A DNA stretch of 64,000 nucleotides. It comes from Anarhynchus alexandrinus. Taxonomy: Eukaryota > Chordata > Aves > Charadriiformes > Charadriidae. The DNA is taken from NCBI GenBank assembly GCA_008711295.1, contig VUYV01000400.1, forward strand, positions 124,001 to 188,000, given 5' to 3'. Shown piece after piece: positions 11,131 through 24,329 of the stretch. Each line of letters begins with the position of its first letter. Within the stretch, counting starts at the first letter, position 1. A program made the position numbers and the translations under genes. The notes under the pieces were generated by a model that saw only the letters and a list, made by a program, of their open reading frames with translations, searched no databases and had not been told where the DNA came from.

Positions 11131-14100
11131 GAGCAAGAGAGTCTTCATAGCAGGCTGGAACCTGAAGGACAGTGAACAAACTCGTAAACGTCCCCCCTCT
11201 GTGTTGCACTCCCACCATTCCCAGTTTCCCCAGAAGGCAGGTGTCCTGGAGAGGTCCGGTGGGAAGGAATCGGAAAGAATTGGTTTGTGTCCTGTTTGCA
11301 GACACTCTGCCCAAGAAGTTAATGGGCTGCCAGTGATGGGCTGTTAATAAGCCCAAGCTCCCAAGTCCCACAGGCAACATGGCCTCCTAGAGACAGCAGC
11401 AGTACCAATCCTCTCAATAGCGAGCACTTTTTGAGATCCACTCATGGAATAACACAAAAATCTCAGCTGTGATTAAAGTAAAACTTGCAAGTTTAAACTA
11501 ACCCCTGGGGTTTTTTGTTTTTGTTTTTGGTTTTTTTCTAGAGAGGAGAAAAGAAAAAGGAGGTTGCCTCTTGGCTTCTCCATACTTGGAGTTGGCAATA
11601 TTGAGGCTGTGTCTAGAAGACCCAAATCAAGTGTTGGGAAGAAGATGAAACGCGGGGTGAAAACTCGGTTGGGCATCTTCAAGACTAACCTTCAGTTTAA
11701 CTATACTTTCTTGTTGTGCTGAGTTAGCAGGGAGGTAAGCCCTCCTGACAGTGGATGAGGCTTTTCAAGTGGATCAAAGACCTGGAAGGCAAAGAGGAGT
11801 GGGATGTTTCCACTGACTTCCAGGTGGTTTTGTAATAAGATGAAGTATAATTTGATTCCTTTTGTACTCTCTGCTGACATAGCCATTTTCACAGAGGGAA
11901 TAGAAACAACTTCAGGACTTGTGGGGAGCAAGACAGAACTGCTGACTGCTTGATTTCAAGTAGTTCACCAGTCAGTATAGCCTAGTCAAAAAGCACACTG
12001 GACAGGTATATAAAGAAATGCACTACAATCAACTATACTTTTGAATTTTTTTGATCCTAGAGAAAAGAAAAATAAAAGAAATAAGGGGAAAAAAAAGTAA
12101 AACTGAAGAGTATAAAAAATGTCACCCCAATATAAACAACGTAAAAAATCATTTTTAGGGAGTGCCCCAGACAATGAAAATTAAATTCAGATCTGAACTC
12201 CAGCAATGTCACTGTTGGGTAAGTTGAGATCTGAGTGTGAGACTCTCTATAAGGCTCTATCTATAAGGCACTTATCCCAGAATTCAGGATATTTACATCT
12301 GAGATTATTGTACTCTAGGTGGAACTGAGAAAACCAGAAAGGCTTTATCACAAAACTTACATTTAAATTGTACTTGCTTTGACAAAATATAGACATGTAT
12401 TGAATAACCCAGGATTTGGTACATGTATATGTTGGAATTTCTGTTTAAAAAAGGTTGATAATATTATTGTGGAAGAACCTTGTTTTGTTTATATACTGTG
12501 CAGTATCATGTGTATGTGAAGTTTCTTAATCTATCCAGAAGCCTTTGCAACAAGCAGAGTTGCCAGTGAATTTCTGAAAATCTGCCTAGTAAAAATATCT
12601 TCAATTACTAACAAGAAAAAGAGATTAATCTGTTAGTGGTTAATGTCACCAACAGTTTGGTGGGGAGCACTTCATGAACAAGAAAAAGAAGGTAGTCCCA
12701 TATTCACATTTTGAAGTTGATTAAAAATCAGATCTAAACCAGTTGTTTACACGACCTCCGAGCACCACAACAGAAGAAAAAGAAAGAAGCCAGTGAGAAA
12801 AAGTACGCTAATGTGTCCTGCTCTGGAAGGTAATTAATGACTAAAAAAACCCCAGTCAATTGAAGGCAGCAATGTTTTTGATAAAAGGCGAAATTATCCC
12901 ATGAGAGTCTCCTCAACATGCTTAGCAATGTCTTGCACAGGTTTTTGCCATTCAGACGAAGCTGCTCTTTACTGCCCATTTTTGTCATATTGCCTAAACC
13001 CCAAAGGCAGGCATTGAAAACTGCCCACCTTATGGTCTCCTTTTGAGGCAACCAGGTCCCAGCATACAGTCTCCTTATGGAAGAATGAGTTTCTTCCCAG
13101 TTTCTTTGCCACACCCGTACAACATGACCTACCAAGAGGGACCTAGACTTCTGGGACGAGGAGACCCGGCTCCGCAGAGACCACTGCGCCACAGGACAGG
13201 GAGCAGAATGGCCCACGGCCAAGGCCATGCAAGGCACGGCCGCTCCCACTTCCACAGCCGCCTCCTTGCAGATCCACCCCTGATCCCAGCCGATGTCCAG
13301 CACCCACTCTGGAGCAAAGCAAAGTTTGTGCAGCAAAATTTTTGGTCTTAAACTCACCTCTTCAGTGGATTAGTTCAACTTATATTAAACTAATACTCCA
13401 AAGACGTAAGTTCAAGGATTAATGCCATATTTACGTAAACAATGACAAGCCGTTTGCAGTAAATGAAAGCCCACCAACCTGCAGCTAGGTTTAATTTGTC
13501 AGGGCTTTTCATGAATAAATGCACTTTAATACTAACTGCTGGCATCGCAGCTACGCTCACTTGGTTTTATAATTCAGCCAATGTTAGTCCTTTCATCAAG
13601 CAGTTCAGTACACTAATGCTTTTTTTTCCCAAAAAAATCATCTGTGTCTTTGGGATTTCTTTGGATTGGTTTTCAATAGAAATAAGCCGTGCTATGAATG
13701 GGGTATTGAAGGATAGACTGGTGACAGAGTGAACTCTCCCTTGTAGGTTTATGGTCAACAGGCACCAATAAAAAAAGAGTACAAAGAAAAGTGTTTTTTT
13801 TAGCTACCACTTTAAAGCACCAACCGTTCCCTGAAGCTCAGGTACTAGACTTAAATGAGCCAAATAAAAAGAAAACTCAAATGATAACAGTGCAGTGATT
13901 GACAGCAGGCAACTCCACATTAAGCGACACACCAGGACTCTGATTTTCTGCAAAGATCCGCAGAGGATTCCCACATTGCTTTGACCTTCATGTGTTCGAG
14001 GGTGCCCTGCTCAACAGCAAGACATACTATTGCTGTAGATTCTTATGCCTTCCTGGAATATGATCAAAGACCCAACAAGTAATTTTTGTAGTCCCACACA

Positions 14101-15120
14101 ACTGCAGACTGAATATCAACTTTTCTTTCAAGCACAACTATTTGTACTTGATTGTTTTCAACAGTGCATTAAAAGCCAGCTGGAGCAGGAAGGAAGGCGA
14201 GTGCAGAGGATATACATATTTTTTACTCCATACATGTTAAACCCACAGCCCTATTATGCCTAGCACTTCAGAGACATTAAATAAACCTTTGTTGAACATC
14301 TATCTTAAAAACTGTCAGTTATGCTTCATTTGTACTATCCCTCTTTAGTTCCATGTGGTAAGGTATGTCTTTTCCTGTAATCATGTTGCAAAAAATTAGT
14401 AGATTCCCCTAATTACTCTGCATGGCTGCAGGGCGCAGAGCACAGGTCAGGCTGCAGCACCAGTGGTCACCATCCAATCGCTCTCCTGCCACTGGTGCTC
14501 TGTCTCTGACTGTCCCCATTCCCTCCCCCTCTTTTTCGCTTTTGTTTTTTTTTTTTTCTCTAGAATATATATTTTTTTCCCTAACTCATTGCTTCTCCTT
14601 TACCGACACACAGCTATTGTATGAGCTTGGGCTGATATCTGGGTTTAATTAACCATACTTGTATAATGTAGCAATACAATTTCGATATGACTGCTATGTT
14701 AGGAATAGTGGAGTAATATAATGGTCTACTGAAGCGTAGCATTGTCTGTTAAATTGAAGGTGCAGCATCTCCTAAAACATAGCAAGCAAAGCCACCCACA
14801 TACTTCATGTACTATTAAAACACCCTTATTCAATTTCACTCTCAAATAGTTTTCTGAAAAGAAAAACTATATCTTGTAAAAACATAAGGTGGCCTGAAAC
14901 TAAATGCATATTGGTTTATGATGAAAAAATGCCCTCCTGTCACTGCCTGGAAACATTATCCACTCAGCATAGAAAATGCGTTGGGAGAAAGGACTGCAGC
15001 AAGGAAATCCATGTCATGAGATTGGTGTGAGAAATGTTGCAGCTCATGTACATGGTCACCCATTGCTTGATAATTCTGAATGCTTTCTCCTTTTGTTTAT
15101 TTTCATGATCACTAATGTGC
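11131..15120. other. Noncoding stretch, nothing recognised
   Basis: Includes the 207-codon minus frame at 12734-13357, overlapped by a 102-codon plus frame at 13043-13351 in a GC-richer patch (13,040-13,330). The minus frame ends in F/C-rich sequence translated from an A-rich run, lacks recognisable domains, and has no convincing flanking splice sites for a long exon, so I treat it as chance. A 13-base T run followed by ctctag at about 14550-14565 resembles a 3' splice acceptor but is followed by AT-rich noncoding sequence. Confidence 0.65.
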
Positions 15121-15123
15121 TGC

Positions 15124-15140
15124 ACGCACACACACACAAG
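15124..15140. repeat. Short (CA)n microsatellite
   Basis: cgcacacacacacaag, about six CA units. Confidence 0.8.
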
Positions 15141-15170
15141 GGAAAAATACTGCAGATGTCTCAACTACTC

Positions 15171-15186
15171 TGTGTTGATCAACACA
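15171..15186. other. 16-bp perfect palindrome
   Basis: TGTGTTGATCAACACA is self-complementary. About one such 16-mer is expected by chance in 64 kb, so it is noted only as a possible dimeric factor site. It contains TTGATCAA. Confidence 0.5.
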
Positions 15187-15189
15187 TTT

Positions 15190-16545
15190 CCAAACATTTC
15201 CCTGTCCCAGCACACAGGTAACATTTTTGCAGCCATAGCCAAGAGAAAAGTCACACCGCTAAAGCTGCATGCGTAGATGAAGTCAGGATGACAAAGGAGA
15301 GATTATATTTCAGCAAATTTTGTTTAGACATAGTTAGGGATGTTTAAAATCTTCAGGGATCTGAGTGCTGGAGCCAACTTGGAAACAAAAGTTCCTGTCC
15401 TTGCCTGCAGTAAGATCAGCACTGTGCTGTTAGGAAAACTCTGCCTCTTCACGAAAACAGGCAGCATCTACCTTTTCCCCCATCCTTTTCTAAACCAAAA
15501 CCGGGGCGTTGGGTGTTTTCCACAACAGCTCAGTAGTTAGGGTGTTAAGTCAGAACAGGAACAGTCAGGCATAGCTCCCTGCTCTGCCCAGTTCAACCTG
15601 GGCATCTGAGCATTGGTCTTTCAGGTCTGAGGGAAGGGTCCTAAACGTTATGTTCCGCCGGCAATTTCCCAAACTGGTTCTGTCCAAACCATTCAGTTTT
15701 CTATGAAACACAATATTGGCTGTGCCAAGGTGAGTCCAGCACTGCAGTGTCTAGAAAGGACCCACACAGGAGCCTGGGAGACCAAGGCTCATGGTCCAGG
15801 CCAGGAGAATACAATACTTCACAGAAAGGTGCGGGAGAGAGAGGCTTGTATCTCTAGTCCAGATCAACACAGATCCGATCACAATAATCCCACACAGTCT
15901 TCTGATTCCCTTCATCATTTTCCCAAAATAGTCAAATAAGTTGTCTCCTTTAACCGTGCCATTACATCAGTGGCAGGTCTCAGGACCCGCCTGGTGGTAT
16001 CAGCCGGAAATGGTCATAATAGGCAGGCATGTTGTACCCTGTCACACAAACCAACACTGATGGAGACCTCTAGGACTCCACACCGCATATCCCCAAAGGG
16101 TTTTGATATCTAGCAGTGGATACTCTGCGATGCCAACTGAAGGAGATGTGGAGACACAGATTAAGGAATGAAGACCTTAAAAAGAGGGTGAAAAGTGAGG
16201 TCTTTCTAATCTCATCCATCAGACTATGGCATGTTTTTTCCACCTTTCAACAGGTGGACCCAGATACTGCTGCCTTTCTCTGTGGCTGCTCCCTTGGCAT
16301 CATTTCTGTGAAGCTCCCTCTCTATTTGCAGTAAGATCTTTCAGTGCCTGGCAGCACTCTCACAGCTACAGGATTTCAAACTGGGAAAATCAAAGACTCC
16401 ACTGGCCATTCTGGACGTGGCTAGGGTGGACAACAGAGCCTCCCAGTACTCGCCTCTGTTTTATTCAGGAGCAGAACACACCAGTCTGGCTGCAAGGCAA
16501 TCCTAAAAAAGTTTGATGCAACACTGGGAGGCCAGGGGGAAAACA
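15190..16545. other. Noncoding stretch, nothing recognised
   Basis: Open frames up to 96 codons on both strands, none recognisable. At 15680-15710 the string ccaaaccattc followed by ctatgaaa resembles a CR1 3' tail but lacks the preceding CR1 sequence. Confidence 0.65.
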
Positions 16546-16548
16546 TTT

Positions 16549-16712
16549 TGCTTTCCCCTTGCTGATCTGTATAATGGTAACGACGGGATACACAACATTT
16601 AAGCCAGTTTGGTCAGATGGTCATCTGGATTACAGAATATCCCAGAAAGCACCTGGATGGCGTGGGTCCGGGTGCTCCGACAGGGATCATGAAGCACTTT
16701 GCGAAGCGCTTA
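16549..16712 (+). repeat. Possible eroded MIR-type SINE
   Basis: ctttccccttgctgatctgt+ataatggtaa (16551-16580) resembles the MIR core 'tttcccc..catctgtaaaatgg'. About 110 bases later agcactttgcgaagcgctta (16692-16711) resembles the MIR 3' part with 'aaagcgctt'. The order and orientation fit one element on the plus strand, but the middle is not alignable by eye. Amniote-wide MIR relics are known in bird genomes. This is a family-knowledge match of low certainty. Confidence 0.35.
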
Positions 16713-19700
16713 ACAAGGAGCAGGGCTGCGGTGCAGCTGGGCTGACATTCGCATTTCAAAAGTCAAGCAACCGGTAAATGCCCTTTGATTTTATATCCAA
16801 AATATTTAAATTCAGGGATGCCTGGGCTTGCTGCTGTTATGTTTTATGGCCCATCAGCAGGTGTGCCACAGAGTCCTGTACGATACAGCTTGCAAGAGAG
16901 GGGCCACACTGGCAAGGCTGGCTGGCGGCACGTCCTTCCTTTGGAAAGCTGGGACCTCTCCCAGTACCAGAGTGGCATATACGGGATCATGCAGTAAGGA
17001 GTGATCACCCAGTGTAGTCAACCAAAAAGCACTTAATAAAGCCTAAGAGCCACCTAAATCCAACCTGCTGCAATTTGCCACTTTCAAGTCAACATTCAAA
17101 GGCAAAACGTCTCTGATCACAGGACTCCCCACGCTGCAGATGAACCTCCCATTAGTTTCATGAGGGCAGCTGGTGGCCAGGATGGGACTTGCCAAGACAC
17201 AAAACCTGTAGTTGGCAGCGCAGCTTTATCTGTTTAGGAAGTAGGCACTTTTGCTCTTTTGCTCATCATGTTACCAGAACATGATGGAAGAGCAAAATCC
17301 AGCACTGAAGTGCCTCTGGACTTCTTCTGTCATTGGGAAACTGTGCCTGCAAACCAGTTTCCCTTTTTTGCCCAGCACAGGGACTGGGAAGGTTTTAGAA
17401 AGACATGAGCAAAGCCTTTTGTCAGCCTTATGTTTTTCTGATTTGAGGTTTTGTCTGTCAAGCAAAATCCCTGTTATTAAGAATCTGTGTTCCTCTATTC
17501 TACTGCTCCACAAGCTACTACACAGCAGCCTTTATTATAGATAAGACGCCAGACCATGACTAGAGTTGAACCGACGTAAGTTCAAAGTGGATTAATTCTG
17601 CTCCAGCAAACGAAGTTTGCCTGGATTTACAGGGATGCAGGAGAACAGACTCTTGCCTGCTTCTGCTCTTCCACTGAGGGAATTACATAGGGTAGCATGA
17701 CCATTAGGTGCCTGAGGAAAAAATATATGTTAGCACCCCATTCAGAAATAGTCATCATCATTGCAATATGGCTCAATAAAAGAGTAATTTGGGGAACGTA
17801 AGACATTCCATTTTGTATTTTGTGGACAATAACACCCAGTTTTCTCTTTCTGATTTATGGGTTTGCTTCAAGGTATTCAGTGCTAGCTCTACAGCCCAGT
17901 TAAACATGATTTATACTATTCTGGAAGCCCAGAAAGGATTCAAAATAGACAACTGAGGAGTCTTTTCACACCAGGAAATTCTCATTTGGCACCGGACCAA
18001 CACGGCCAGCTGTACGCAGTGTATGGGACCTGTCAGGGATACTGCTGAGCTAAAAAGGCATGATCAGACTGCAAATTACAGCAACCAAGTTGTTGTTTTT
18101 AAGGTTCCTGCCTCCATCTCGGATATCTTTGGGCCTTGCACTGACCGGTGCTGGTGACGTGTGGTACAGCTGCGTTGGAAGGGAATATGATGAAGGAGGC
18201 AACCACAGCCCATGATTTGATGTGATAAATTAAATACGGTAGAACATGCTCTCCGCAGCAGCGAGTGGCAAGCTGGGTGCAGAGGGTTCCGCGCTACCAA
18301 ACTAACGAGCTTCTCCCCAGGATGTGGTCGGCACTGGGGGCCAAGCTACCCTCGTGCCAGGCGAGCTCCCTCCAACAGCAGGTTTGGCAGTGTAGCCGTG
18401 CCCGCGCCGGGAGCTCTGGCTGGCAGAGCCCTGCCAGCCGCAAATCATACCTTATCATGGCTCAGCTCAACAAAGTTATGCTGGCAAGAAGTCCCAGGGT
18501 AGGCTGGAGCCAAGTCTCATTAGAGAGCTGTGCTATTAGACTGTACATCTCAGGTGATTAAAATCGTCAAAACTTACAAGCTGACTAGATCCTTCTGGAC
18601 TGAGAGCACTGAAATACACCTCAGGCCATCGCTATCAACTGATACTGGAACTTAGCCTACCCTTAAAAGAAGCATCATCCTGCACATCGTGGCAAAGAGT
18701 TGTGCTACCTTGCGGGAAATACAGCTCCGATGGGAATACAGCTCACCAAGGGGTTGGGGACATGAAGCACCCAAACTCCCGCAGCACCACGGGATGGCTT
18801 TGGAGTGATTGGTTCCAATTTTCAGATATTTCTATCTTCATTTTCTTGTGAAAGCAGATGCTTTCCACATAAATGCTTTGGCCAAAATCCCAAGGTTTTC
18901 ACAAAAATTGCTTTGAAGGAAAATTTTCCGCCTTTTTCATTACGTGCACACATTCAACTTGCAACACAAGACTGTAAAGCGATGCCCAACTGTCAACCAT
19001 GTGCTTCCTTAGATTAGAGATCAGTTTGACCAGTGATAAAAATGAAAGAATGAGCCTGGTTAGCTCAGCAATTTTGACCAGACATGCAGATAAAAGAAAC
19101 CTAAATTAATTTAACCTGTTATACGTTTACTCCAACCTTTCCACTTCCCGAATATATAGATGTCAAACATCCTCTGTTCCTTGCACTCTCCCGCTACTCT
19201 CTTTGCGGTGAGCAGATCTTCTGTATGTTTGCTTTGCTGTGATTCAGCCCTGCTCGGCTATACTGTTAAATAAAAGCAGGCCAGGAGCGAGGCCAAGTGC
19301 CAGCTCTTGATGGCTCACCCCACTTTGCTGTTCACCCACTGCCCACTCTGTTTTGGCCTCCTCAAGACAGTCTCTGGATGTGGTCCTGGGATATGTCACT
19401 GTATCTCCCAAGACAGCATGGTGAGGACTGCCCCAGCTTTGTCTGTGTCCTCCTTAGAGCATCCCCCCTCTAACATCATATCAGCACCTCATCATGAGTG
19501 TACTCAAACGCTACTCGTGCTCTCCTCCCATGGTCCCAAGGCACTGAACACAAGTCCCCCACTTCATGTTACCAAAAGACCACTGCAGTGCTCCCAGAAA
19601 GCTGGAACTAAAAAGATGCACAAGAAATTATAATCGTCTCTTAGGACCACCTAAGACCATGTGGGGCTCTGAGGAGATTTGGGGCTGAGGGCTATGTGGT

Positions 19701-20885
19701 GTGGATGTGGCCACTCTGCTCCTGAGGGCCCCTCAGGTTTGGGCCCAGGGGGCAGCGAGCACGTTCTAAAATGGGGGCATTTAGCTTATACAGATGTCAC
19801 CACCGGTCTATAGAGCTGAGCATCCCCAAGTCACTGCCCCAGCACTGCCTCTCCTGGCTGAACTGCCTCGCGTATGGGCAGACCTGCAAACTTGCATGTT
19901 TGGCAGTATTTATGTCAATGGAGATGGCTCTTCTGCTAACACAGAGATGTCACGGTCCACGAACACACCGTGGCTTGTGTGTAAATCCTTCTGAAAACCT
20001 ACTCCTTCATATCCACGCTTGCTTTTCCAAGCATGGGTTTTTAAACATATTAAAGACTACCTTACTACTAGAAATCACGTGTGAAAAGAAGCATGTGGTA
20101 TCAAGAACAAATAAGTATATGTTCTAGAACTTGTATTAGCTTTAATTCAAAAAGGTTCTGTAGGTAATTGTGTGCATTCAGCAAAAATAATAACATCATA
20201 TACAAATGACCTTCTGAGAAACAAGACTGCATTAAGTAACTTAAGGAGAACTGCTCTACAGGAAATATATAGTTAGAGCCTGCCATCTCCAAATTGTATT
20301 TTCAAAACAACCTTCTTTTTTAACAAACATGTTTAATTTTAATCTTGTGTTGTTGTTAGTGTTGTCTGCTATTCCCATAGCAATAAAAAACAATTGTAAC
20401 CAGTGCATTTGTGTGTTAAAAATAACCAGCTACTTCAGCAAGTTATTCTTGTTTCAGTTTTTTAAAATGTCTGCATTAATGTCCATTAAGATACCAACTA
20501 GATCAAAGAGATTGACGTGGTCAAGAAATACTCTTAAAATTAAGTTTCTTATTGATCTCCTATTTATTTTTAAAAAGCTATATATTAATGGGTGACAGCT
20601 TAAAAGACTATTTAATACCCATATTTCTGCAGTTTTCGTGCATGCCTGAGGAATGGAAGAGACAACAAAGACTCAATATTTTTCTCTTCAAAACTAAAAA
20701 TAATCTCCATTAGATAATCTTAACATCCTGGCAAATTAGGAGATTCAACTATTCAAAACCAACAGTTCAGCTAAAGGGCTGTCAAAATACAGTCTTTTGG
20801 ATGCAGATATTTTTGTTACTTTCTTAAAGCACTTGACAGTAGGGGATTCAAAACTTTAAGCGGTCCAATTAATGCACTCTCTATT
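16713..20885. other. Noncoding stretch, nothing recognised
   Basis: Longest open frames are 118 codons (19771-20127, plus) and 108 codons (19307-19633, plus), without recognisable domains or conserved motifs. The A-box-like string tggttagctcagc at about 19058-19070 has no matching B box or cloverleaf downstream, so no tRNA is called. Confidence 0.65.
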
Positions 20886-20919
20886 TGAAAAGACCAACTA
20901 TGGTAAATTGGTCTTTTCA
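20886..20919. other. 12-bp perfect inverted repeat with 10-base loop
   Basis: TGAAAAGACCAA (20886-20897), loop ctatggtaaa, then TTGGTCTTTTCA (20908-20919). A perfect 12-bp stem with a short loop is rarer than chance for this window size (about 0.004 expected per loop length under equal base use). It could be the tip of an old palindromic transposon or a structured RNA element. No TA or 8-bp target duplication is evident next to it. Confidence 0.6.
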
Positions 20920-21709
20920 GTATGGACAGAATGGATGCTGGGACACACATGACTTTTTGAAGACTTGCAGAAAACTTATCATATTTACAGCACACCCAAC
21001 TTCATGCTTTATTAGTGTGACCTCAGTTTTCATAAAGTGTGAAAATGGACCTCCAACGTGAAATCTATTTGGCATTTCAGCTTTTCAGCTGCAATACCAC
21101 TGCTGAATAAGGAATGTAAATTGCTTCCTTACTTTCATTCTCCTAATGATCAGCGTGCAGCTCAGCACTTCCAGCTTATTATTAATACCCATTTGAACTA
21201 ATGTTTTTATCTATGCATAAATACCAGAATGTATTACTATTTTTTTCCCCATCATGCAGAGGCAGATTGAAGTCATCTGCTGAAACTCGAATTCAAAATG
21301 TCCGAGGACATGGAGGAGGATCCACACACAGACCGTGCCTGAAGGAGACACCTGTGTCGGTGAAAACTACTCCTGTGGGCTCTCGCCTTCCATCTGCACT
21401 TATGTCTCTATGAAAGAAGTTAAATAAAATGGCATGAGAAGAAGAAAAGTGGAGGTCAACAGCAGTGCCGATGGGAACCAAGAGCCAAAACCTGTTTGGG
21501 GGTGAGACTAGCATCTGCAGAAGTTTGTGCTGGAGAGGAGGCAGCAAGGAGAGGAGGATCTGTGCTTCTGCAGCACGGCTCAAAGCCTTGGGAACTTCAC
21601 CATCTTCAGAGGGCTGCAAGCCAACTCCTCATGAGGAAGCAGGGACGACTGGCATGGCAGTGTTGTCACCACTTAAAAGAAAGCACAATCAGTCATTACT
21701 ACTTTTTAG
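20920..21709. other. Noncoding stretch upstream of a CR1
   Basis: No gene recognised. Open frames of 106-108 codons on both strands (21293-21619 minus; 21465-21785 plus) overlap and run into the CR1. cctcagttttcataaagtgt at 21020-21039 weakly resembles a MIR core. Confidence 0.6.
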
Positions 21710-21982
21710 TAGCACCTGTAGTGATAGGGCAAGGGGTAATGGTTTTAAACTAAAGGAGGCGAGATATAAGGGAGAATTTTTTTAAACTGAGGGTGGTGAG
21801 ACACTGGAACATGTTGCCCAGAAAGGTGGTAGGTGCCCCATCCCTGGAAACATTCAAGATCAGGTTGGACAGGGCTCTGAGCAACCTGATCTAGTTGAAG
21901 GTGTCTGTTCTCATTGCAGGGGGGTTGGACTAGATGAACTTTAAAGGTCCCTTCCAACCCAAACCATTCTGTGATTCTATGA
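21710..21982 (+). mobile_element. CR1 LINE, 5'-truncated 3' end
   Basis: CR1 is the main avian non-LTR retrotransposon; ORF2 encodes an endonuclease and reverse transcriptase. Here only the end of ORF2 and the 3' UTR remain. The frame reads CSDRARGNGFKLKEARY, the usual CR1 C-terminal block, then decays. The nucleotide text 'gacactggaacatgttgccc' and 'ggttggactagatgaacttt' is diagnostic, and the element ends in the CR1 tail ccattctgtgattctatga at 21982. Severe 5' truncation is normal for CR1. It has internal differences from the usual frame, so it is dead. Confidence 0.95.
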
Positions 21983-24329
21983 AAGGCCATTGTTGCTGAA
22001 AAAGGGTCACATTCAGCAAGCGGAGCTGTGCTACAGTGTCACGTGAAGCACGCTGCACTGTCCTCTCCATCCTGGCAAAGAAAGTATCCACCAAAGTGGG
22101 TTTCAAGCACAAAGTCCTCTCAGAAAACAGCTTTAATTGTGTGCATTCAGATAAGCAATTATACTTAAGGCTATTATGCCAGTTAACCAAAAACAATATA
22201 AATAGTCATCTTGCTGACAGATAAAACACATGATGCCAAACTTCTTATAACAACAGGACAGGCTATTAATCCCATTCACTTTTGATGATATAATGCCATG
22301 GAATATATTTCTGTCCACATTACTGGCAATTAATGCAGCCTGCACACTGAGAAGGAAAGCTTTGTGTTCAAGGGGAGTAAAATTTCCATGTAAATGTGGG
22401 ACAAAGGTTCCAAATGGATGCCAAGCCTGAAAAGGAAAGATTTACTACTCAACATGCATTTTGCCAAAGAGATTTTTTTTTTTTAAATAGGAGTAATAGC
22501 AGAGAAATGTCCTGCCTGTTAACTAATTGATTTGTGCCATTCAGGCACCCTAATTTATACTGAAATGGTTTGCTTGCCTTCCCTCTTTTTAGCCTGGCAG
22601 ATGGACTGGGCAAAAATGTGAAATTCATGCAGTCATTGCTACTCATAGCCCACTTAATTCACAGGCCTTTGTCAAAACTTCTTTAGTCAAGATTAAATGA
22701 GAGGGTACCATATCTATCATAACCATCTGGACTGAAATTTGCCAATCTGGACTGATTGGACAGAAGCCTAAGCTGTACTAAAGAGCAAAACCCTGTTTGG
22801 GCTTAGTGGAAGGAATTCAAGCGCAACGGAGATGAGGTGCTCCAGGAGCTGGGCGCATCGAGCCCTGCTCTCCACTACTTGGCTCCTCTGCCATTGACAC
22901 AACTAGAGATGGGCAAGTGAAAAACACTAATCAAGATGTTCACATTTTACATCCTTCTTTTCATTCTTTTTTTTTTTTTTGACAACTGGCAGTATTTATA
23001 CAAAGTGGGAAGGAATTAAGAACATAGCCTGTGCGCTTTACTTTTAAAAATGAGAAATCGATTAGGTGATGTACTGTCAAGCCATCACGCTTTCAGCTAA
23101 GAAAATTCCTTCTAATGAAAACATACTGCCGGCTGCTGAGCACAGTTAGCGTATTGACTACATATTTAGGATTCATCAAAGTTCTGATGTGCTCAAACTG
23201 CCTCTAGCGCAGGGTAGAGGAACCAGTCTGGAAAGACGAGGGGCAGGAGATCAGCCCAGGTTGGCCGGTGGGCAAGTTCCTCTCTGATTTCAACTGCTGA
23301 TAAGTAGGAGTCTCCACGGATCCCCAGACTCCTCATGAAAACGAGCAGCAACCGTTCAGAGGGTATTTGTTAACATCTGTATTTGCAATAAGCGTTTTTT
23401 TTTTTCATCTACGTGTACCTCCCCACAGCTATCCCCAGCTTTTTAACCTCCGGAGTGAATTATCGTGGCAATCTCCGCAGGGAGCTGCACTCACGCCATC
23501 TGCAAATAGCACCGGGGAGAGTATCAGGTTTGCACTCTACTCATCTCCACACTGTGCAGATGCTCCCCCCTTGGCTTTGCCCCTCTGCGACTCTGCAACT
23601 GAAGCGATCATCCTAAGCACTACAGCTGGTTGACAAATACAACGTGGTATTTTCAGTCATGGACTATGGATTTTACTCTCCAGCTTGGCTTCCCCCAGAG
23701 AGAGAAAGGATGAGTCAGCTTTGGATTATACTCTAAATTTACCAGTACTCCCAAGCTTTTCCTGAAGGTTTGGGTGGGAGATGGAGGGTGGGTATGTTGA
23801 AGACTATAGTGAGGACTGTCTGTTTTAAATAAAATATATAGAGAGAGGGTTGGTTTTTTTTAATTGCACAAAACATGTTTGGATTTACATGGGCAAAAAT
23901 AGAATATATATAAATAAATAATGAGGTTCCTAGGGGCAAAATAGCTATGAAACATTTTCCTTTGTAATTCTTTGCTGAAAAGAAAAAGTATATCAAGGTC
24001 AGACACCTGACTGGAGAAGTGAGGGCAAGTGAAGCTGCTGGGGAACACACTTCCCTCACAGATGCTCTGTTTTCAGTTGACCAGTGCTAAACTGTTGGCA
24101 GCACACCAAGAGGTAACACATCTACAGCAGCCCTTTCCCATAAAGTGGCCAGCTCCTGGGAACCCAGCTGAGCTGTAACGCTTCCCTTCACGTCCACACA
24201 CAGCTCGCAGGGAAGCTGCACCAACACGGCTGTACATAGATTTATTACAAAGTTTTTTCAGCCACGTTCCTCTTCCATCTCATACCAAGCTTAAATCCTG
24301 TTGCAATTCAAAAGAGAGAGAGCGAGAGA
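21983..24329. other. Noncoding stretch between two CR1 copies
   Basis: No gene recognised; open frames are below 107 codons. Contains a 14-base T run at 22967-22980 and an 11-base T run near 23395-23406. Neither is preceded on the minus strand by a polyadenylation signal at the right distance. Confidence 0.7.

Noticed and set aside
12734..13357. 207-codon minus-strand open frame
   Set aside because: No recognisable domain, overlapped by a 102-codon plus frame, and its C-terminus is poly-F/S/C translated from an A-rich tract.
14540..14570. Polypyrimidine tract with ctctag resembling a 3' splice site
   Set aside because: Followed by AT-rich sequence with no frame or donor; T runs ending in AG are common here.
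15676..15710. CR1 tail-like ccaaaccattcagttttcta
   Set aside because: No CR1 3' UTR upstream and no tail octamers; similarity limited to about 15 bases.
19050..19090. tRNA A-box-like tggttagctcagc
   Set aside because: No B box (ggttcgaatcc-like) at the right distance and no cloverleaf pairing.
22967..22980. T14 run as a possible minus-strand retrocopy tail
   Set aside because: No AATAAA-type signal at 10-30 bases and no recognisable transcript sequence upstream.
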